Assembly (NCBI GenBank): GCA_965222975.1 | Contig: CBDCVJ010000054.1 | Location: 1 to 64,000, forward strand | Reading direction: 5' to 3' | From: UBA6168 sp965222975 | Lineage (GTDB): Bacteria; Bacteroidota; Bacteroidia; Chitinophagales; Saprospiraceae | DNA length: 64,000 nt | Shown: piece by piece, positions 56,212-64,000 of the stretch | Layout: the number at the start of each line of letters is the position of its first letter | Position numbering within the stretch: position 1 is the first letter of the stretch | The notes under the pieces: model-generated | Told to the model about the DNA's origin: nothing | The model's database searches: none | Seen by the model: only the letters and a program-made list of their open reading frames with translations | Position numbers and translations under genes: made by a program

Positions 56212-58593
56212 ATGAGGTACTTACTGATTTTTCTTTTTCTACTTATTCATTTCAATCTTTTGACAGCTCAAAGGCCAGCTTCGGTAGAAGGGAATGTGGA
56301 CAATTTACCCGTCCGGGAATACCAATTGACCATTGATGAAAAAAGGGTCAACATCACGGGCAAAGAAGTGATGGCGATGACCATCAACGGTTCTATCCCT
56401 GGCCCAACTTTGCGGTTTACTGAAGGGGAGTATGCCGTGATTCATGTGACCAATAAAATGGCCATGGAAACATCCGTGCATTGGCATGGCTTGTTGCTGC
56501 CCAATTTTTACGATGGCGTTCCATATCTGAATACGCCTCCTATCCATGCAGGAGAAACTTTCACGTACGAATTTGCCATCAAGCAATCGGGTACTTACTG
56601 GTATCACTCCCACACCATGCTGCAGGAGCAATCGGGCGTGTATGGCTCCATAGTCATCGAGCCGGAAGAGAAAACATTGGATTATGATTCGGATTTGGTC
56701 GTTGTTTTTTCGGATTGGACAGATGACAATCCAATGAATGTATTGCGGAATTTGAAAAGGGGCAATGAATGGTTTGGCATCAAAAAAGGGACTGCGACAC
56801 CACTCAATCGGGTCATCGCACGGGGTGCATTTGGCGCACAGCTCAATTTTTGGAAACAGCGGATGGAGGGCGCAGATATTGCCGATGTCTATTATCCAGC
56901 CTTCTTGACAAATGGAGAAATCACCAAGGATTACAGTGATTTCAAGCCGGGCGAAAGAGTTCGGGTACGGTTCATCAATGCCGCCGCTTCGACATATTTC
57001 TGGCTGACCTTCGGAGGGGATGCCCCGTTGTTGGTCGCTACGGATGGATTGGACGTTGTTCCTGTCCACCGGAACAAGACCCTTTTTGCGATAGCTGAAA
57101 CCTATGATTTTATCGTCACGATTCCAGCAAGTGGAAAATTGGAAATCAGGGCGACTGCCCAGGATGGCTCAGGGCAAACATCCGCTTTTCTCGGCATCGG
57201 GGAAATCGTAGCTGCTCCTGATGTACCAAGACCTGATAAGATTGGGATGATGAAAGAAATGGCGGGTATGAAAATGAAAATGGGTGCACCGGCATTAAAA
57301 GCAAACCCGAAAAAAGACGACCGTTTTGCCATGAAGGAAAAATATGGGATGCAGGTGGACGAGGGGATGGACACCGTGCCGCATGATAAGATGAAAATGG
57401 ATATGCCAATGGACACCATGCCTCATGATAAGATGAAAATGGAAAAGCCCAATGACAAAATGAAGATGGATATGCCGATGGACACCGTGCCTCATGATAA
57501 GATGAAAATGGATATGTCACATGAAAAGATGGATATGAATATGCCGACGGATAAACCAATGGAAGGCATGTCGGGCATGAATATGTCCAGTGATTTCAGT
57601 TACGATTTTCTAAAGTCCCCAAAGAAAACAACGTACCCCAAAGACGCCCCCGTAAAAGAAATTTTGCTCAACCTGACCGGGAACATGAACCGCTACATCT
57701 GGAGCTTGAACGGCGTTCCCCTGTCCGAAACAGATGAGATAAAAATCAAAGAAGGGCAGGTGACCCGGATTACGCTGAACAACCTCACCATGATGCACCA
57801 CCCGATGCACCTGCACGGCCATTTTTTCAGGGTACTCAATAAAAACGGAGAGTATTCGCCACTGAAACATACCGTCAATGTGCCGCCCATGCAGGAGGTG
57901 ACCATCGAATTTTATGGTAATGAATATGGCGACTGGATTTTCCATTGCCATGTCCTGTACCACATGATGGGGGGCATGGCGAGGGTGTTCAGTTACGATA
58001 CGCCACGGGATGAGCGCATGGCAAAATTTCCCAGTTCAACATTGGTTCACGAGACAGACCTGTATTACACCTGGGGTATACTTGATGCTGCATCGCACAT
58101 GAGTACCCTCAACCTGGTCTCCTCTAATATCCGAAACCAGTTTAACCTGAGCGCTGAATTTGGCTATAATAAAAACCTGGAAGCAGAATTCTCTTACGAA
58201 CGGTATATCTACGATTATGCAAGGGTTTTCGGAGGGATAAATGTTGAAAATACTACCCGCAACAACCTGGATTCTTTTAATGTGATTGGTGTGGCCGGAC
58301 TACGGTTACTGACACCTTACCTTTTCAACCTCGATTTGCGACTGGACAGTAAACTCCGAACTCGTATCGGTATTGGGAGGAGCGTGATGCTTTTCCCCCG
58401 GTTTTCAATTTTTGGATACTACGAATATCAGGCAGATTTTGGGGCCATCAATGATTTGGAAAATGGCAGCAGTTATGCCAGTGAGGTTGTATGGAGTGCC
58501 GGGGCGGAGTATATTTTATCCAAAAACTTTTCGCTGATGGGAAGCTACGACAACCGCTTCGGTGCAGGCGGTGGGTTGAGTATCCGGTTTTAA
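56212..58593 (+). CDS. Multicopper oxidase fused to a CopB-like outer-membrane domain
   Basis: A 793-residue secreted protein. All four copper-ligand sets of a CopA-type oxidase are present: ETSVHWHGLLLPNF, GTYWYHSHTMLQEQSG, MHHPMHLHGHFFRV and WIFHCHVLYHMMGGMARVF. Between domains 2 and 3 lies a Met/Asp-rich linker (residues about 345-460) of repeated DKMKMDMP units that should bind Cu(I). After about residue 610 the sequence (YTWGILDAASHM, NLEAEFSYERYIYDYARVFG, GGGLSIRF) resembles the CopB outer-membrane beta-barrel. It would oxidise and bind periplasmic copper. CopA and CopB are usually separate genes. Confidence 0.88.
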   Translation: MRYLLIFLFLLIHFNLLTAQRPASVEGNVDNLPVREYQLTIDEKRVNITGKEVMAMTINGSIPGPTLRFTEGEYAVIHVTNKMAMETSVHWHGLLLPNFYDGVPYLNTPPIHAGETFTYEFAIKQSGTYWYHSHTMLQEQSGVYGSIVIEPEEKTLDYDSDLVVVFSDWTDDNPMNVLRNLKRGNEWFGIKKGTATPLNRVIARGAFGAQLNFWKQRMEGADIADVYYPAFLTNGEITKDYSDFKPGERVRVRFINAAASTYFWLTFGGDAPLLVATDGLDVVPVHRNKTLFAIAETYDFIVTIPASGKLEIRATAQDGSGQTSAFLGIGEIVAAPDVPRPDKIGMMKEMAGMKMKMGAPALKANPKKDDRFAMKEKYGMQVDEGMDTVPHDKMKMDMPMDTMPHDKMKMEKPNDKMKMDMPMDTVPHDKMKMDMSHEKMDMNMPTDKPMEGMSGMNMSSDFSYDFLKSPKKTTYPKDAPVKEILLNLTGNMNRYIWSLNGVPLSETDEIKIKEGQVTRITLNNLTMMHHPMHLHGHFFRVLNKNGEYSPLKHTVNVPPMQEVTIEFYGNEYGDWIFHCHVLYHMMGGMARVFSYDTPRDERMAKFPSSTLVHETDLYYTWGILDAASHMSTLNLVSSNIRNQFNLSAEFGYNKNLEAEFSYERYIYDYARVFGGINVENTTRNNLDSFNVIGVAGLRLLTPYLFNLDLRLDSKLRTRIGIGRSVMLFPRFSIFGYYEYQADFGAINDLENGSSYASEVVWSAGAEYILSKNFSLMGSYDNRFGAGGGLSIRF

Positions 58594-58646
58594 TCAGGAA
58601 CTCATATTTCAGTTCATTTCAAATAATTTTTTAAAAAATTCAAACA

Positions 58647-58913
58647 ATGAAAAATTTCAAAATCATCTTTCTGTTCATGGCTCTTTTGGCTACAGGAACG
58701 GCCATCACCTCCTGTGGTGGTTCAGGCTCCGGTGACAAAGCCGAGCAACAAGGCAAGGAATACACCTCGGCCTACATCTGTCCCATGCACTGCGAAGGCA
58801 GCGGCAGTGATAAACCGGGGAATTGTCCCGTATGCGGGATGGAATACAAAAAGAATGAAAACCACAAACCCGATGGGCACGACCATAGTGACCATGAGGG
58901 GCATAATCACTGA
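58647..58913 (+). CDS. Small heavy-metal-binding lipoprotein
   Basis: An 88-residue protein with a lipoprotein signal (LLATGTAITSCGGSGS). A heavy-metal-binding domain follows (YICPMHCEGSGSDKPGNCPV then CGMEYKKN), and the tail is histidine-rich (HKPDGHDHSDHEGHNH). It is probably a periplasmic copper buffer or donor to the adaptor, which has the same domain. Confidence 0.85.
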   Translation: MKNFKIIFLFMALLATGTAITSCGGSGSGDKAEQQGKEYTSAYICPMHCEGSGSDKPGNCPVCGMEYKKNENHKPDGHDHSDHEGHNH

Positions 58914-58941
58914 TTTTTCAAACCATTAAAATTTTAAAAAA

Positions 58942-59346
58942 ATGAAGCATTTAAGTTCAATCATCAGCCTTGGCTTTTTCCTCCTTTTCTCTTTTCAGGT
59001 ACAGGCGCAACATGACCACGGAAGCCACGGCCATAAAGCCGAAACGAAAAAAGCGGAGGTGCAGCCCGTCGGAGGCGTAAAGGACATTTTCATGGTTTAC
59101 GGCAACTGCGGCATGTGCGAGCGGCGAATAGAAGGCGCCCTCGCCAATGTCAAAGGCGTACATTCTGCGGATTGGGACGTGGAGACAAAAGTGCTGACCG
59201 TCCAATACGATGACGAGGCCATTTCTTTGGATGAAATAAAGAAAAAAGTAGCTGCGGCAGGGCATGACACGGATAAGTTCCAGGCGGAGAAAAAGGTGTA
59301 CGAAAGCCTACCCGGCTGCTGCCAGTACGACCGTCCAAAAGGTTAA
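58942..59346 (+). CDS. Periplasmic HMA-domain metallochaperone
   Basis: A 134-residue protein with a signal peptide (IISLGFFLLFSFQVQAQ) and a histidine-rich HDHGSHGHKAE segment. The HMA domain reads MVYGNCGMCERRIEGALANV, with a CxxC metal site and the usual VKGVHSADWDVETKVLTVQY strands. The C-terminus has a GCC pair. It should bind Cu(I)/Ag(I) in the periplasm and pass it to the pump. It is the last gene of the efflux cluster before a 140-bp gap. Confidence 0.88.
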   Translation: MKHLSSIISLGFFLLFSFQVQAQHDHGSHGHKAETKKAEVQPVGGVKDIFMVYGNCGMCERRIEGALANVKGVHSADWDVETKVLTVQYDDEAISLDEIKKKVAAAGHDTDKFQAEKKVYESLPGCCQYDRPKG

Positions 59347-59396
59347 AGAGTAGGTAAATTTTTTCTTCATAATGAAAATTCTTTTGACAAGGCGCT

Positions 59397-59430
59397 GTAG
59401 ACAAGGGACACCAAAATATCTTTTGTCTAC
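59397..59430. terminator. Hairpin after the efflux cluster
   Basis: GTAGACAA (59397-59404) pairs with TTGTCTAC (59423-59430), extended by GGCG/CGCC just outside. It lies between the HMA gene and the Crp-type regulator and probably separates the two transcription units. Confidence 0.5.
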
Positions 59431-59486
59431 CGCCTTTGATTACCAGACGCAACTGAAAAATTGCCTGTTTGCCCAGCCTATCAATA

Positions 59487-60149
59487 ATGGACGACTTAAT
59501 AGAGACAATACCAATGGCTTTTGGAAAGGATGCAAGATTCGAGAAATATAACAAAGGATCTTATATCTATCACGAAGGAGACCCTTCGGAGCATGTATTT
59601 ATAGCAATTAAAGGCAGGGTAAAACTGGCAAAAGCAATCGAAGGAAACAATAGGGAATTTATTCACCATATCATCTACCCGCAAGAATTCATGGGGATAG
59701 GAGAGTTCTTTTCCCGCATGAAAACGAGACGGATGTCAGCTATAGCAATTGATAGTGAAGTCGTTGTTCGGAAGATCTCTCTTTTCATGTTTGAAATGGA
59801 ATTGAGGAAGAACCCTGAATTGGTGAGCAGTATGATGATACAGCTTATAGAAAAGAGGGAGGACACTTGGAAGAGGTTCTGCAGGAGAAAGTATTATTCT
59901 TCAAAAAACCTTGTAATCAAAGCCCTTTTGGACATGGCCAAAGAAAGGGGGAAAGTAGAGGAAAAGGGAATTGTTTTACAAAGCTTAACACACCAAGACA
60001 TAGGAGGATACGTCGGCATCTGCCGTCAGAATGTCACAATGGCGCTGAATATGTTAAGAGAGGAAAACAAGATTGAATATAACCGCAATGAAATCATCAT
60101 CAAAGTAAAACCACTGAAGCATGAAACCATGTTGCAAAGAAGCATTTGA
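59487..60149 (+). CDS. Crp/Fnr-family transcription regulator
   Basis: A 220-residue regulator from ATG 59487. The cyclic-nucleotide-type sensor domain shows NKGSYIYHEGDPSEHVFIAI and PQEFMGIGEFFSRMKTRRMS. The HTH reads LTHQDIGGYVGICRQNVTMA followed by LNMLREENKIEYNRNEIIIK. No cysteines are placed as in Fnr iron-sulfur sensors, so the ligand is unknown. It opens a set of stress-type genes (HD, UspA, channel) that it probably controls. Its end overlaps a 42-codon gene by 29 bp. Confidence 0.9.
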   Translation: MDDLIETIPMAFGKDARFEKYNKGSYIYHEGDPSEHVFIAIKGRVKLAKAIEGNNREFIHHIIYPQEFMGIGEFFSRMKTRRMSAIAIDSEVVVRKISLFMFEMELRKNPELVSSMMIQLIEKREDTWKRFCRRKYYSSKNLVIKALLDMAKERGKVEEKGIVLQSLTHQDIGGYVGICRQNVTMALNMLREENKIEYNRNEIIIKVKPLKHETMLQRSI

Positions 60150-60249
60150 GGACAAACCGAAGTCCCTGTTCCGGCGGGTTTTCAACTGGCTCGTGATTGG
60201 GGTTTTGCTCATTTTGATTATCGGGATCTTGATACAAATGATTTCTTAA
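60121..60249 (+). CDS. 42-residue membrane protein overlapping the Crp gene
   Basis: The sequence MKPCCKEAFEDKPKSLFRRV is followed by a single strongly hydrophobic helix (NWLVIGVLLILIIGILIQMI). The Cys-Cys pair near the start could bind metal. The ATG lies inside the last codons of the Crp gene and the stop is 11 bp before the HD gene, so it fits an operon member. It is too short for most gene finders. Confidence 0.65.
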   Translation: MKPCCKEAFEDKPKSLFRRVFNWLVIGVLLILIIGILIQMIS

Positions 60250-60260
60250 AAACATCTGCC

Positions 60261-60917
60261 ATGAAAAAAACACTTGTTCCAACAGATTTTTCTTCGCCTG
60301 CTGAAAATGCATCAAGTGCGGATAATAAAATTATGGAATTAGCCTCAGTTTTTGTGGAGGAACTGCTCCGCAACCAGTTGCCGGAAGGGCATATTTTCCA
60401 CAACGTGAACCATACCCATTTGGTTGTGCAATCAGTGGAGGAAATATGTGATTTCCTCAATATTTCGGAACCTGAACGAGAGGTAGTACTCTTGGCAGCA
60501 TGGTTCCATGATTGTGGCCATATAAATGCCTGTACCAAGCACGAAGAAGAAAGTAAAAAGTTCGCAAAATCTTTTTTGAAGGCAGCCAATTATCCCGATT
60601 CAAAAATTACAAAAGTATTGCAGTGCATTGAGGCCACCAAGTTGCCCCAGCATCCGGTTGACATTCTCGGTCAAATAATCTGCGATGCTGATTTGTATCA
60701 TCTCGCAGCCAGCAACTATTTTGATTTGCTCGCCAAACTAAGAGAAGAATGGGTTCAGATCAGAAACGAAGAATATTCGGATAAAGAGTGGTTTAAATTG
60801 AACCTAAACTTTTTACAGTCCCATCAATATTTCACCGATTTTGGAAAGGAGGTTTTGGAAGAAAAAAAACAATCGGTCATCAAGGTGTTGGAGATGGCCT
60901 GCAAATTTTATGAATAA
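60261..60917 (+). CDS. HD-domain phosphohydrolase with a UspA-like start
   Basis: A 218-residue protein. The HD motifs are complete: HNVNHTHLVV (first H), AAWFHDCGHINACTKHEEES (HD) and IICDADLYHLAASNY (last D), so metal-dependent phosphohydrolase activity on a nucleotide is likely. Residues 1-17, MKKTLVPTDFSSPAENA, match the start of the downstream UspA (MKKILIPTDFSPCANNA) rather than any HD protein, suggesting an old fusion or a deletion between tandem UspA genes. It precedes the UspA gene by 36 bp. Confidence 0.85.
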   Translation: MKKTLVPTDFSSPAENASSADNKIMELASVFVEELLRNQLPEGHIFHNVNHTHLVVQSVEEICDFLNISEPEREVVLLAAWFHDCGHINACTKHEEESKKFAKSFLKAANYPDSKITKVLQCIEATKLPQHPVDILGQIICDADLYHLAASNYFDLLAKLREEWVQIRNEEYSDKEWFKLNLNFLQSHQYFTDFGKEVLEEKKQSVIKVLEMACKFYE

Positions 60918-60953
60918 CTATGGCGCTAGATTTTTTAACAATCACTGATAATC

Positions 60954-61787
60954 ATGAAAAAAATACTTATCCCTACTGACTTCTCCCCCTGTGCCAACAA
61001 CGCTGCTGAATTGGCGTTGCATATTGCCAAAAAAGCAAACGCTGAAATTGAATTCCTGCACATTCTGGTCACGCCCATTGATTGGGTGGCTTTGGACATC
61101 AGAAAAGAAAGCCAGTATCCTGAAATAAAAAAGCAAATCGGGCATGCCAAATCCGAACTCAACAAATGGGTGAAACGGGCAAAAGGGCTGGGGCTGCAAA
61201 GTGTGAAGGTGCTGACCTTCACCCAGGGCAGCGAGGAAATTGTGAACCACGCCGAAAACCACGGCCATGATTTAATCGTGATGGGCTCACATGGTGCAAG
61301 CGGATTGAAAGAACTGGTGATGGGTTCCAATGCCCAAAAGGTAGTACAGGAGGCCAAGACCCCGGTGCTAATCATCAAAGAAAATTTGAAGAAAATGAAA
61401 TTTGAAAACATGGTTTTCGCTTCCACTTTTCTGGAGGACGTACACCGGCCTTTCCACCTGATAATTGATTTTGCCGATTTGATGGAAGCATATAACAACC
61501 TGCTGTATGTCAATGTGCCGAGGCAGTTTGAGGAGAGCCAGGAGAGCGAATCGAGGATGAAAAGTTTCCTGACAAGATGCCCCAGGGGAACATGCAGCAT
61601 CAATGTGTTCAATGCCGAAACGCCAGAAAAGGGCATCCTTCAATTTGCCGAAGATAGGGGGATGGATATTATCGCCATCGTGACGCACGGACGGAAAGGG
61701 ATCAAAGGGTTGTTTGCATCCACCTTGACCGAAAAACTGGTCAACCACTCTGCACTGCCCGTTCTGAGCGTCAACATAGAAGTTTGA
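60954..61787 (+). CDS. Tandem universal stress protein (UspA)
   Basis: A 277-residue protein with two Usp domains. The first (residues 1-140) has MKKILIPTDFSPCANNAAEL and the ATP-binding loop VMGSHGASGLKELVMGSNAQ. The second (about 150-277) ends VTHGRKGIKGLFASTLTEKL, with a weaker nucleotide motif. It is cytoplasmic and probably a stress or ATP sensor. The next gene starts 4 bp before its end (ATGA), so the two are coupled. Confidence 0.92.
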   Translation: MKKILIPTDFSPCANNAAELALHIAKKANAEIEFLHILVTPIDWVALDIRKESQYPEIKKQIGHAKSELNKWVKRAKGLGLQSVKVLTFTQGSEEIVNHAENHGHDLIVMGSHGASGLKELVMGSNAQKVVQEAKTPVLIIKENLKKMKFENMVFASTFLEDVHRPFHLIIDFADLMEAYNNLLYVNVPRQFEESQESESRMKSFLTRCPRGTCSINVFNAETPEKGILQFAEDRGMDIIAIVTHGRKGIKGLFASTLTEKLVNHSALPVLSVNIEV

Positions 61788-62380
61788 TGAAAGTATTGAA
61801 AAAGACATATCAAAGCAAAACCACGGTGAAAGAGGTGGGCGGCTTCTTGAAGGAATTCCTGTTCAAGGAGATGGGGCTGATTACGGTAGGGGTACTGCTG
61901 TACCTGCTGCTCATCAATGTTTTCAGCCACCATCAGCAAGCGGTGCTGATGACTGTTTTTGTGCTATTGTTTGCAATCGTCAAGGTAGGGTATTTCCTGC
62001 TCTTTACCCTGAATCGCTTGGAACAGCATTTACGACACAACGCCTTTTCGTTCTATCGCTGCCTGTCCTCTTTTGCCACGATTATCATCCTGCTTATCCT
62101 GTCTTTTTCACTGGATTATGTGTGCCTGTCCGATTGCAATGTGCAAGCCTTTGAAGGAATAGAAGAAAGCAGTTCACTGATATACCGTTTTTTGGAATTC
62201 AACTATTTCAGTGTCGTCACTTTTGCGACCATCGGTTTCGGGGACATTGTTCCGGTTTCTTTGGGCGCAAAGCTGTTGGTCATGTTGGAAATCACAACGA
62301 GCTTTTTCATGGTGGTTTTCATTCTGTCGAATTTCTACAACCTTCATTTTTATTACCGGGACAATCACCGGAAGAACTGA
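61784..62380 (+). CDS. Potassium-channel-like membrane protein
   Basis: A 198-residue protein with about four membrane helices (LITVGVLLYLLLINVFSH, AVLMTVFVLLFAIVKVGYFL, FATIIILLILSFSLDYVCL, LVMLEITTSFFMVVFILSNF). The pore loop SVVTFATIGFGDIVPVSLG carries the TxGFGD selectivity filter of K+ channels (Ion_trans_2 type). No ligand-binding domain is present. It overlaps the UspA gene and may help keep membrane potential or ion balance during metal stress. Confidence 0.85.
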   Translation: MMKVLKKTYQSKTTVKEVGGFLKEFLFKEMGLITVGVLLYLLLINVFSHHQQAVLMTVFVLLFAIVKVGYFLLFTLNRLEQHLRHNAFSFYRCLSSFATIIILLILSFSLDYVCLSDCNVQAFEGIEESSSLIYRFLEFNYFSVVTFATIGFGDIVPVSLGAKLLVMLEITTSFFMVVFILSNFYNLHFYYRDNHRKN

Positions 62381-62391
62381 AAACAACAAAC

Positions 62392-62691
62392 ATGAGAGAT
62401 TATCAAAATATGGTGGAAGCACTAAACGACCTGAAAAAAAGGGGCTTTGAAAATGATTTCAACCTGAAACCCTTTTGCCTGGAATGTGCTTCCCTGCAAC
62501 TGCAATTGCACCCCGAAGAATTTGAAATCAAAGAAGTCTATCGCTTTGAAGGCATGAGCGACCCCAGTGATAACTCGGTGCTATATGCCATTGAATCAAA
62601 CCAGGGGATAAAAGGGGTATTGGTGGATGCCTACGGCATGTATGCCGAGGCACTTACTTCCGAAATGGCTGGCAAATTGGGGAGGAAATAA
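62392..62691 (+). CDS. Small conserved Bacteroidota protein (often mis-named PRPP synthetase)
   Basis: A 99-residue protein, MRDYQNMVEALNDLKKRGFE, with CLECASLQLQLHPEEFEIKE and LYAIESNQGIKGVLVDAYGM. Proteins of this pattern are commonly labelled phosphoribosylpyrophosphate synthetase in Bacteroidota genomes, but at this length it lacks the residues for that activity. Its role is unknown. The two cysteines of CLEC might bind metal. It follows the channel by 11 bp and belongs to the same operon. Confidence 0.75.
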   Translation: MRDYQNMVEALNDLKKRGFENDFNLKPFCLECASLQLQLHPEEFEIKEVYRFEGMSDPSDNSVLYAIESNQGIKGVLVDAYGMYAEALTSEMAGKLGRK

Positions 62692-62745
62692 ACCCCAAGA
62701 GATTTGTCCGGCTTGCTCTTTTCATCCAGCTAAAGAACATCTAAA

Positions 62746-63336
62746 ATGGAAACTCACGAAACTCACGAAACTCACGAATTGGTCATCAAAAATATGATTT
62801 GCAGCAGGTGCCTCAAGGTCGTCCGGGAGGACTTGGAAACTTTGGGCGTGGAGGTGCTGGAATTGCGGTTGGGCAAATTGAAAATCCGGTTTCCAACGGG
62901 CCAATTGACCATCCAAAAGGTCAAGGCCGCATTGGAGGTGGACGAGTTTGAGCTTGCAATGGACAAGGACGAGATACTTTCCGAGGAAATAAAATTGGCC
63001 TTGGTCGAAATGATAAACAACCTGCCCATCATCCGGGAGCAAAAATTGTCGGATTACCTCGCAGGGAAATTGCACCGGGACTATTGGACCTTGAGCAAGA
63101 CCTTTTCCAGGGTGGAGGGGGTGACCTTGGAACGCTATTTCATCCTGCTCCGGATTGAAAAAACAAAAGAGCTGATAGAGTACGATGAGCACAATTTTTC
63201 GGAAATCGCATACGACCTCGGATACAACAACATCAACCACCTTTCGGGCCAGTTCAAGCAGGTGACGGGCATGAGCATGACCGAGTACAAACAGCTAAAA
63301 GACAAGCCCCGAAAACCTTTTGACAAGATTATATAA
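62746..63336 (+). CDS. HMA-like domain fused to AraC-type regulator
   Basis: A 196-residue protein. After a repeat-encoded METHETHETHEL start, residues about 12-75 form an HMA-like ferredoxin fold with CSRC in place of CxxC (VIKNMICSRCLKVVREDLET, LRLGKLKIRFPTGQLTIQKV). Residues about 90-185 are an AraC family HTH pair (DYWTLSKTFSRVEGVTLERY, FSEIAYDLGYNNINHLSGQF, VTGMSMTEYK). Copper or silver binding in the N-terminal part could switch DNA binding, making it the likely local metal-responsive regulator. It is 55 bp after the preceding gene. Confidence 0.88.
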   Translation: METHETHETHELVIKNMICSRCLKVVREDLETLGVEVLELRLGKLKIRFPTGQLTIQKVKAALEVDEFELAMDKDEILSEEIKLALVEMINNLPIIREQKLSDYLAGKLHRDYWTLSKTFSRVEGVTLERYFILLRIEKTKELIEYDEHNFSEIAYDLGYNNINHLSGQFKQVTGMSMTEYKQLKDKPRKPFDKII

Positions 63337-63577
63337 ACATTGCCCAAAAGAGCATAAACCACGGTAAAAGATAAGTTGTAAATTTGTGGTTATCAGGTAT
63401 TTAGTATGAAGAAATACCTTTTCAGGGCCCATAAATTTTGTCCGCACTTCTCACAGTTTTCAGAATGAATTAAAATCGGTTTCCGAAGCCGCCCTTCAGG
63501 TCGGCGATGAAGCAACAATTTTTCAATTGACCTCAATTGGAAGGTATTTTTATTGCCTAAAATATTAATGTTTTGAC

Positions 63578-63811
63578 ATGAAAAACAAACATCTAATCTG
63601 GATGATTATCGGCTGCACATTGCCGTTGCTGTTGATATTTTTTGCCCCGGCATTGGGCCTCGGCAGCAATGCCAGCCTGTTGATTTTTATCGTGGCCATG
63701 TTCGCCTGCCACCTGCTGATGCCCCACGGTCACGGAGGGCATGGAGGGCACGGACAGCATGACCCTTCACCTAACCAAAAAGAAGAACGCCATGAACACC
63801 ATTCACATTAG
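63578..63811 (+). CDS. DUF2933 family membrane protein
   Basis: A 77-residue protein with two hydrophobic helices (LIWMIIGCTLPLLLIFFAPA, LLIFIVAMFACHLLMPHGHG) and a His/Gly-rich tail (HGGHGGHGQHDPSPNQKEER). The small DUF2933 family is common in metal-resistance clusters. The tail should bind Cu or similar ions. Its end overlaps the next gene by 20 bp, and a 240-bp gap without a gene precedes it. Confidence 0.82.
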   Translation: MKNKHLIWMIIGCTLPLLLIFFAPALGLGSNASLLIFIVAMFACHLLMPHGHGGHGGHGQHDPSPNQKEERHEHHSH

Positions 63812-64000
63812 AAAATTCGGGCTGGCGGTCGGGCTGACCTGGGCGCTGCTCTACCTCGGCTGTGCCATCGTGATGATGACGGTGGGGCGGGAGGGCACGG
63901 TACTGTTTTTCAACAGTCTCCTGCACGGCTTGGAAACTGCGCCCATCATCCGCATGGATGTGCCGTTTTACGAGTTCTGCATCGGTCTGGTCGAGTCCTT
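63792..64000 (+). CDS. DUF5676 family membrane protein, cut by the right edge
   Basis: The first 69 residues, MNTIHIRKFGLAVGLTWALL and on through YLGCAIVMMTVGREGTVLFF, HGLETAPIIRMDVPF and YEFCIGLVES, match the DUF5676 family of small inner-membrane proteins in metal-resistance regions. It overlaps the DUF2933 gene, so the two are coupled. The C-terminus lies beyond the window. Confidence 0.8.
   Translation, partial: MNTIHIRKFGLAVGLTWALLYLGCAIVMMTVGREGTVLFFNSLLHGLETAPIIRMDVPFYEFCIGLVES

Overview
The window looks like a large plasmid, chromid or integrated element of a Bacteroidota bacterium, possibly close to the Saprospiria. The host guess rests on TAnnTTTG-type promoter boxes, missing Shine-Dalgarno sequences, families typical of the phylum (HYC_CC_PP protein, DUF2911, DUF5676, long CusA) and dispersed repeats that read through genes. 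No rRNA, tRNA or CRISPR array was recognised.

Layout. 1-3.4 kb: remains of a Tn3-family transposon (frameshifted transposase cut by the window edge, with a divergent intact serine resolvase). 3.5-11 kb: three proteins that look nuclease-related, including a 1302-residue helical protein with a PD-(D/E)XK-like C-terminus, set among GC-rich hairpin repeats. 11.5-20.6 kb: small accessory genes of plasmid or phage type (DUF6166, DUF932, DUF2493/SLOG, a duplicated-HTH protein, two KilA-N proteins), several sharing an A/C-rich leader directly before ATG. 20.7-31.5 kb: a defence-like island. A rightward restriction-endonuclease/unknown/HEPN set converges on a leftward REase-STAND ATPase, a small gene and a SIR2 gene. 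All six are broken by single-base shifts, mostly in homopolymers, so either the assembly is wrong there or the genes are decaying.

31.5-47.4 kb is the replicon backbone: a membrane hydrolase, a tyrosine recombinase fused to an AAA ATPase and membrane segments, a 111-bp tandem repeat, ParA with a partner gene and upstream iterated sites, an IS630 element with a canonical -1 slippery heptamer, 21-bp iterons upstream of a Rep_3 initiator, a third KilA-N gene, two secreted proteins, and plasmid-borne DnaB-like helicase and DnaG primase.

48.1-64 kb is an intact rightward copper/silver resistance region. It starts with a HYC_CC_PP protein, then a CusA-TolC-CusB efflux system, DUF2911, a multicopper oxidase fused to a CopB-like barrel, and two periplasmic metal-binding proteins. 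A stress/regulatory set follows: Crp/Fnr regulator, 42-residue membrane protein, HD protein, UspA pair, K+ channel-like protein, HMA-AraC fusion, DUF2933 and a DUF5676 gene cut by the right edge. Together these would bind, oxidise and export Cu/Ag from the periplasm. The most unusual items are the recombinase-ATPase fusion, the SIR2/STAND pair, the nested-palindrome repeats and the two clusters of TGCACC motifs around the replication genes.
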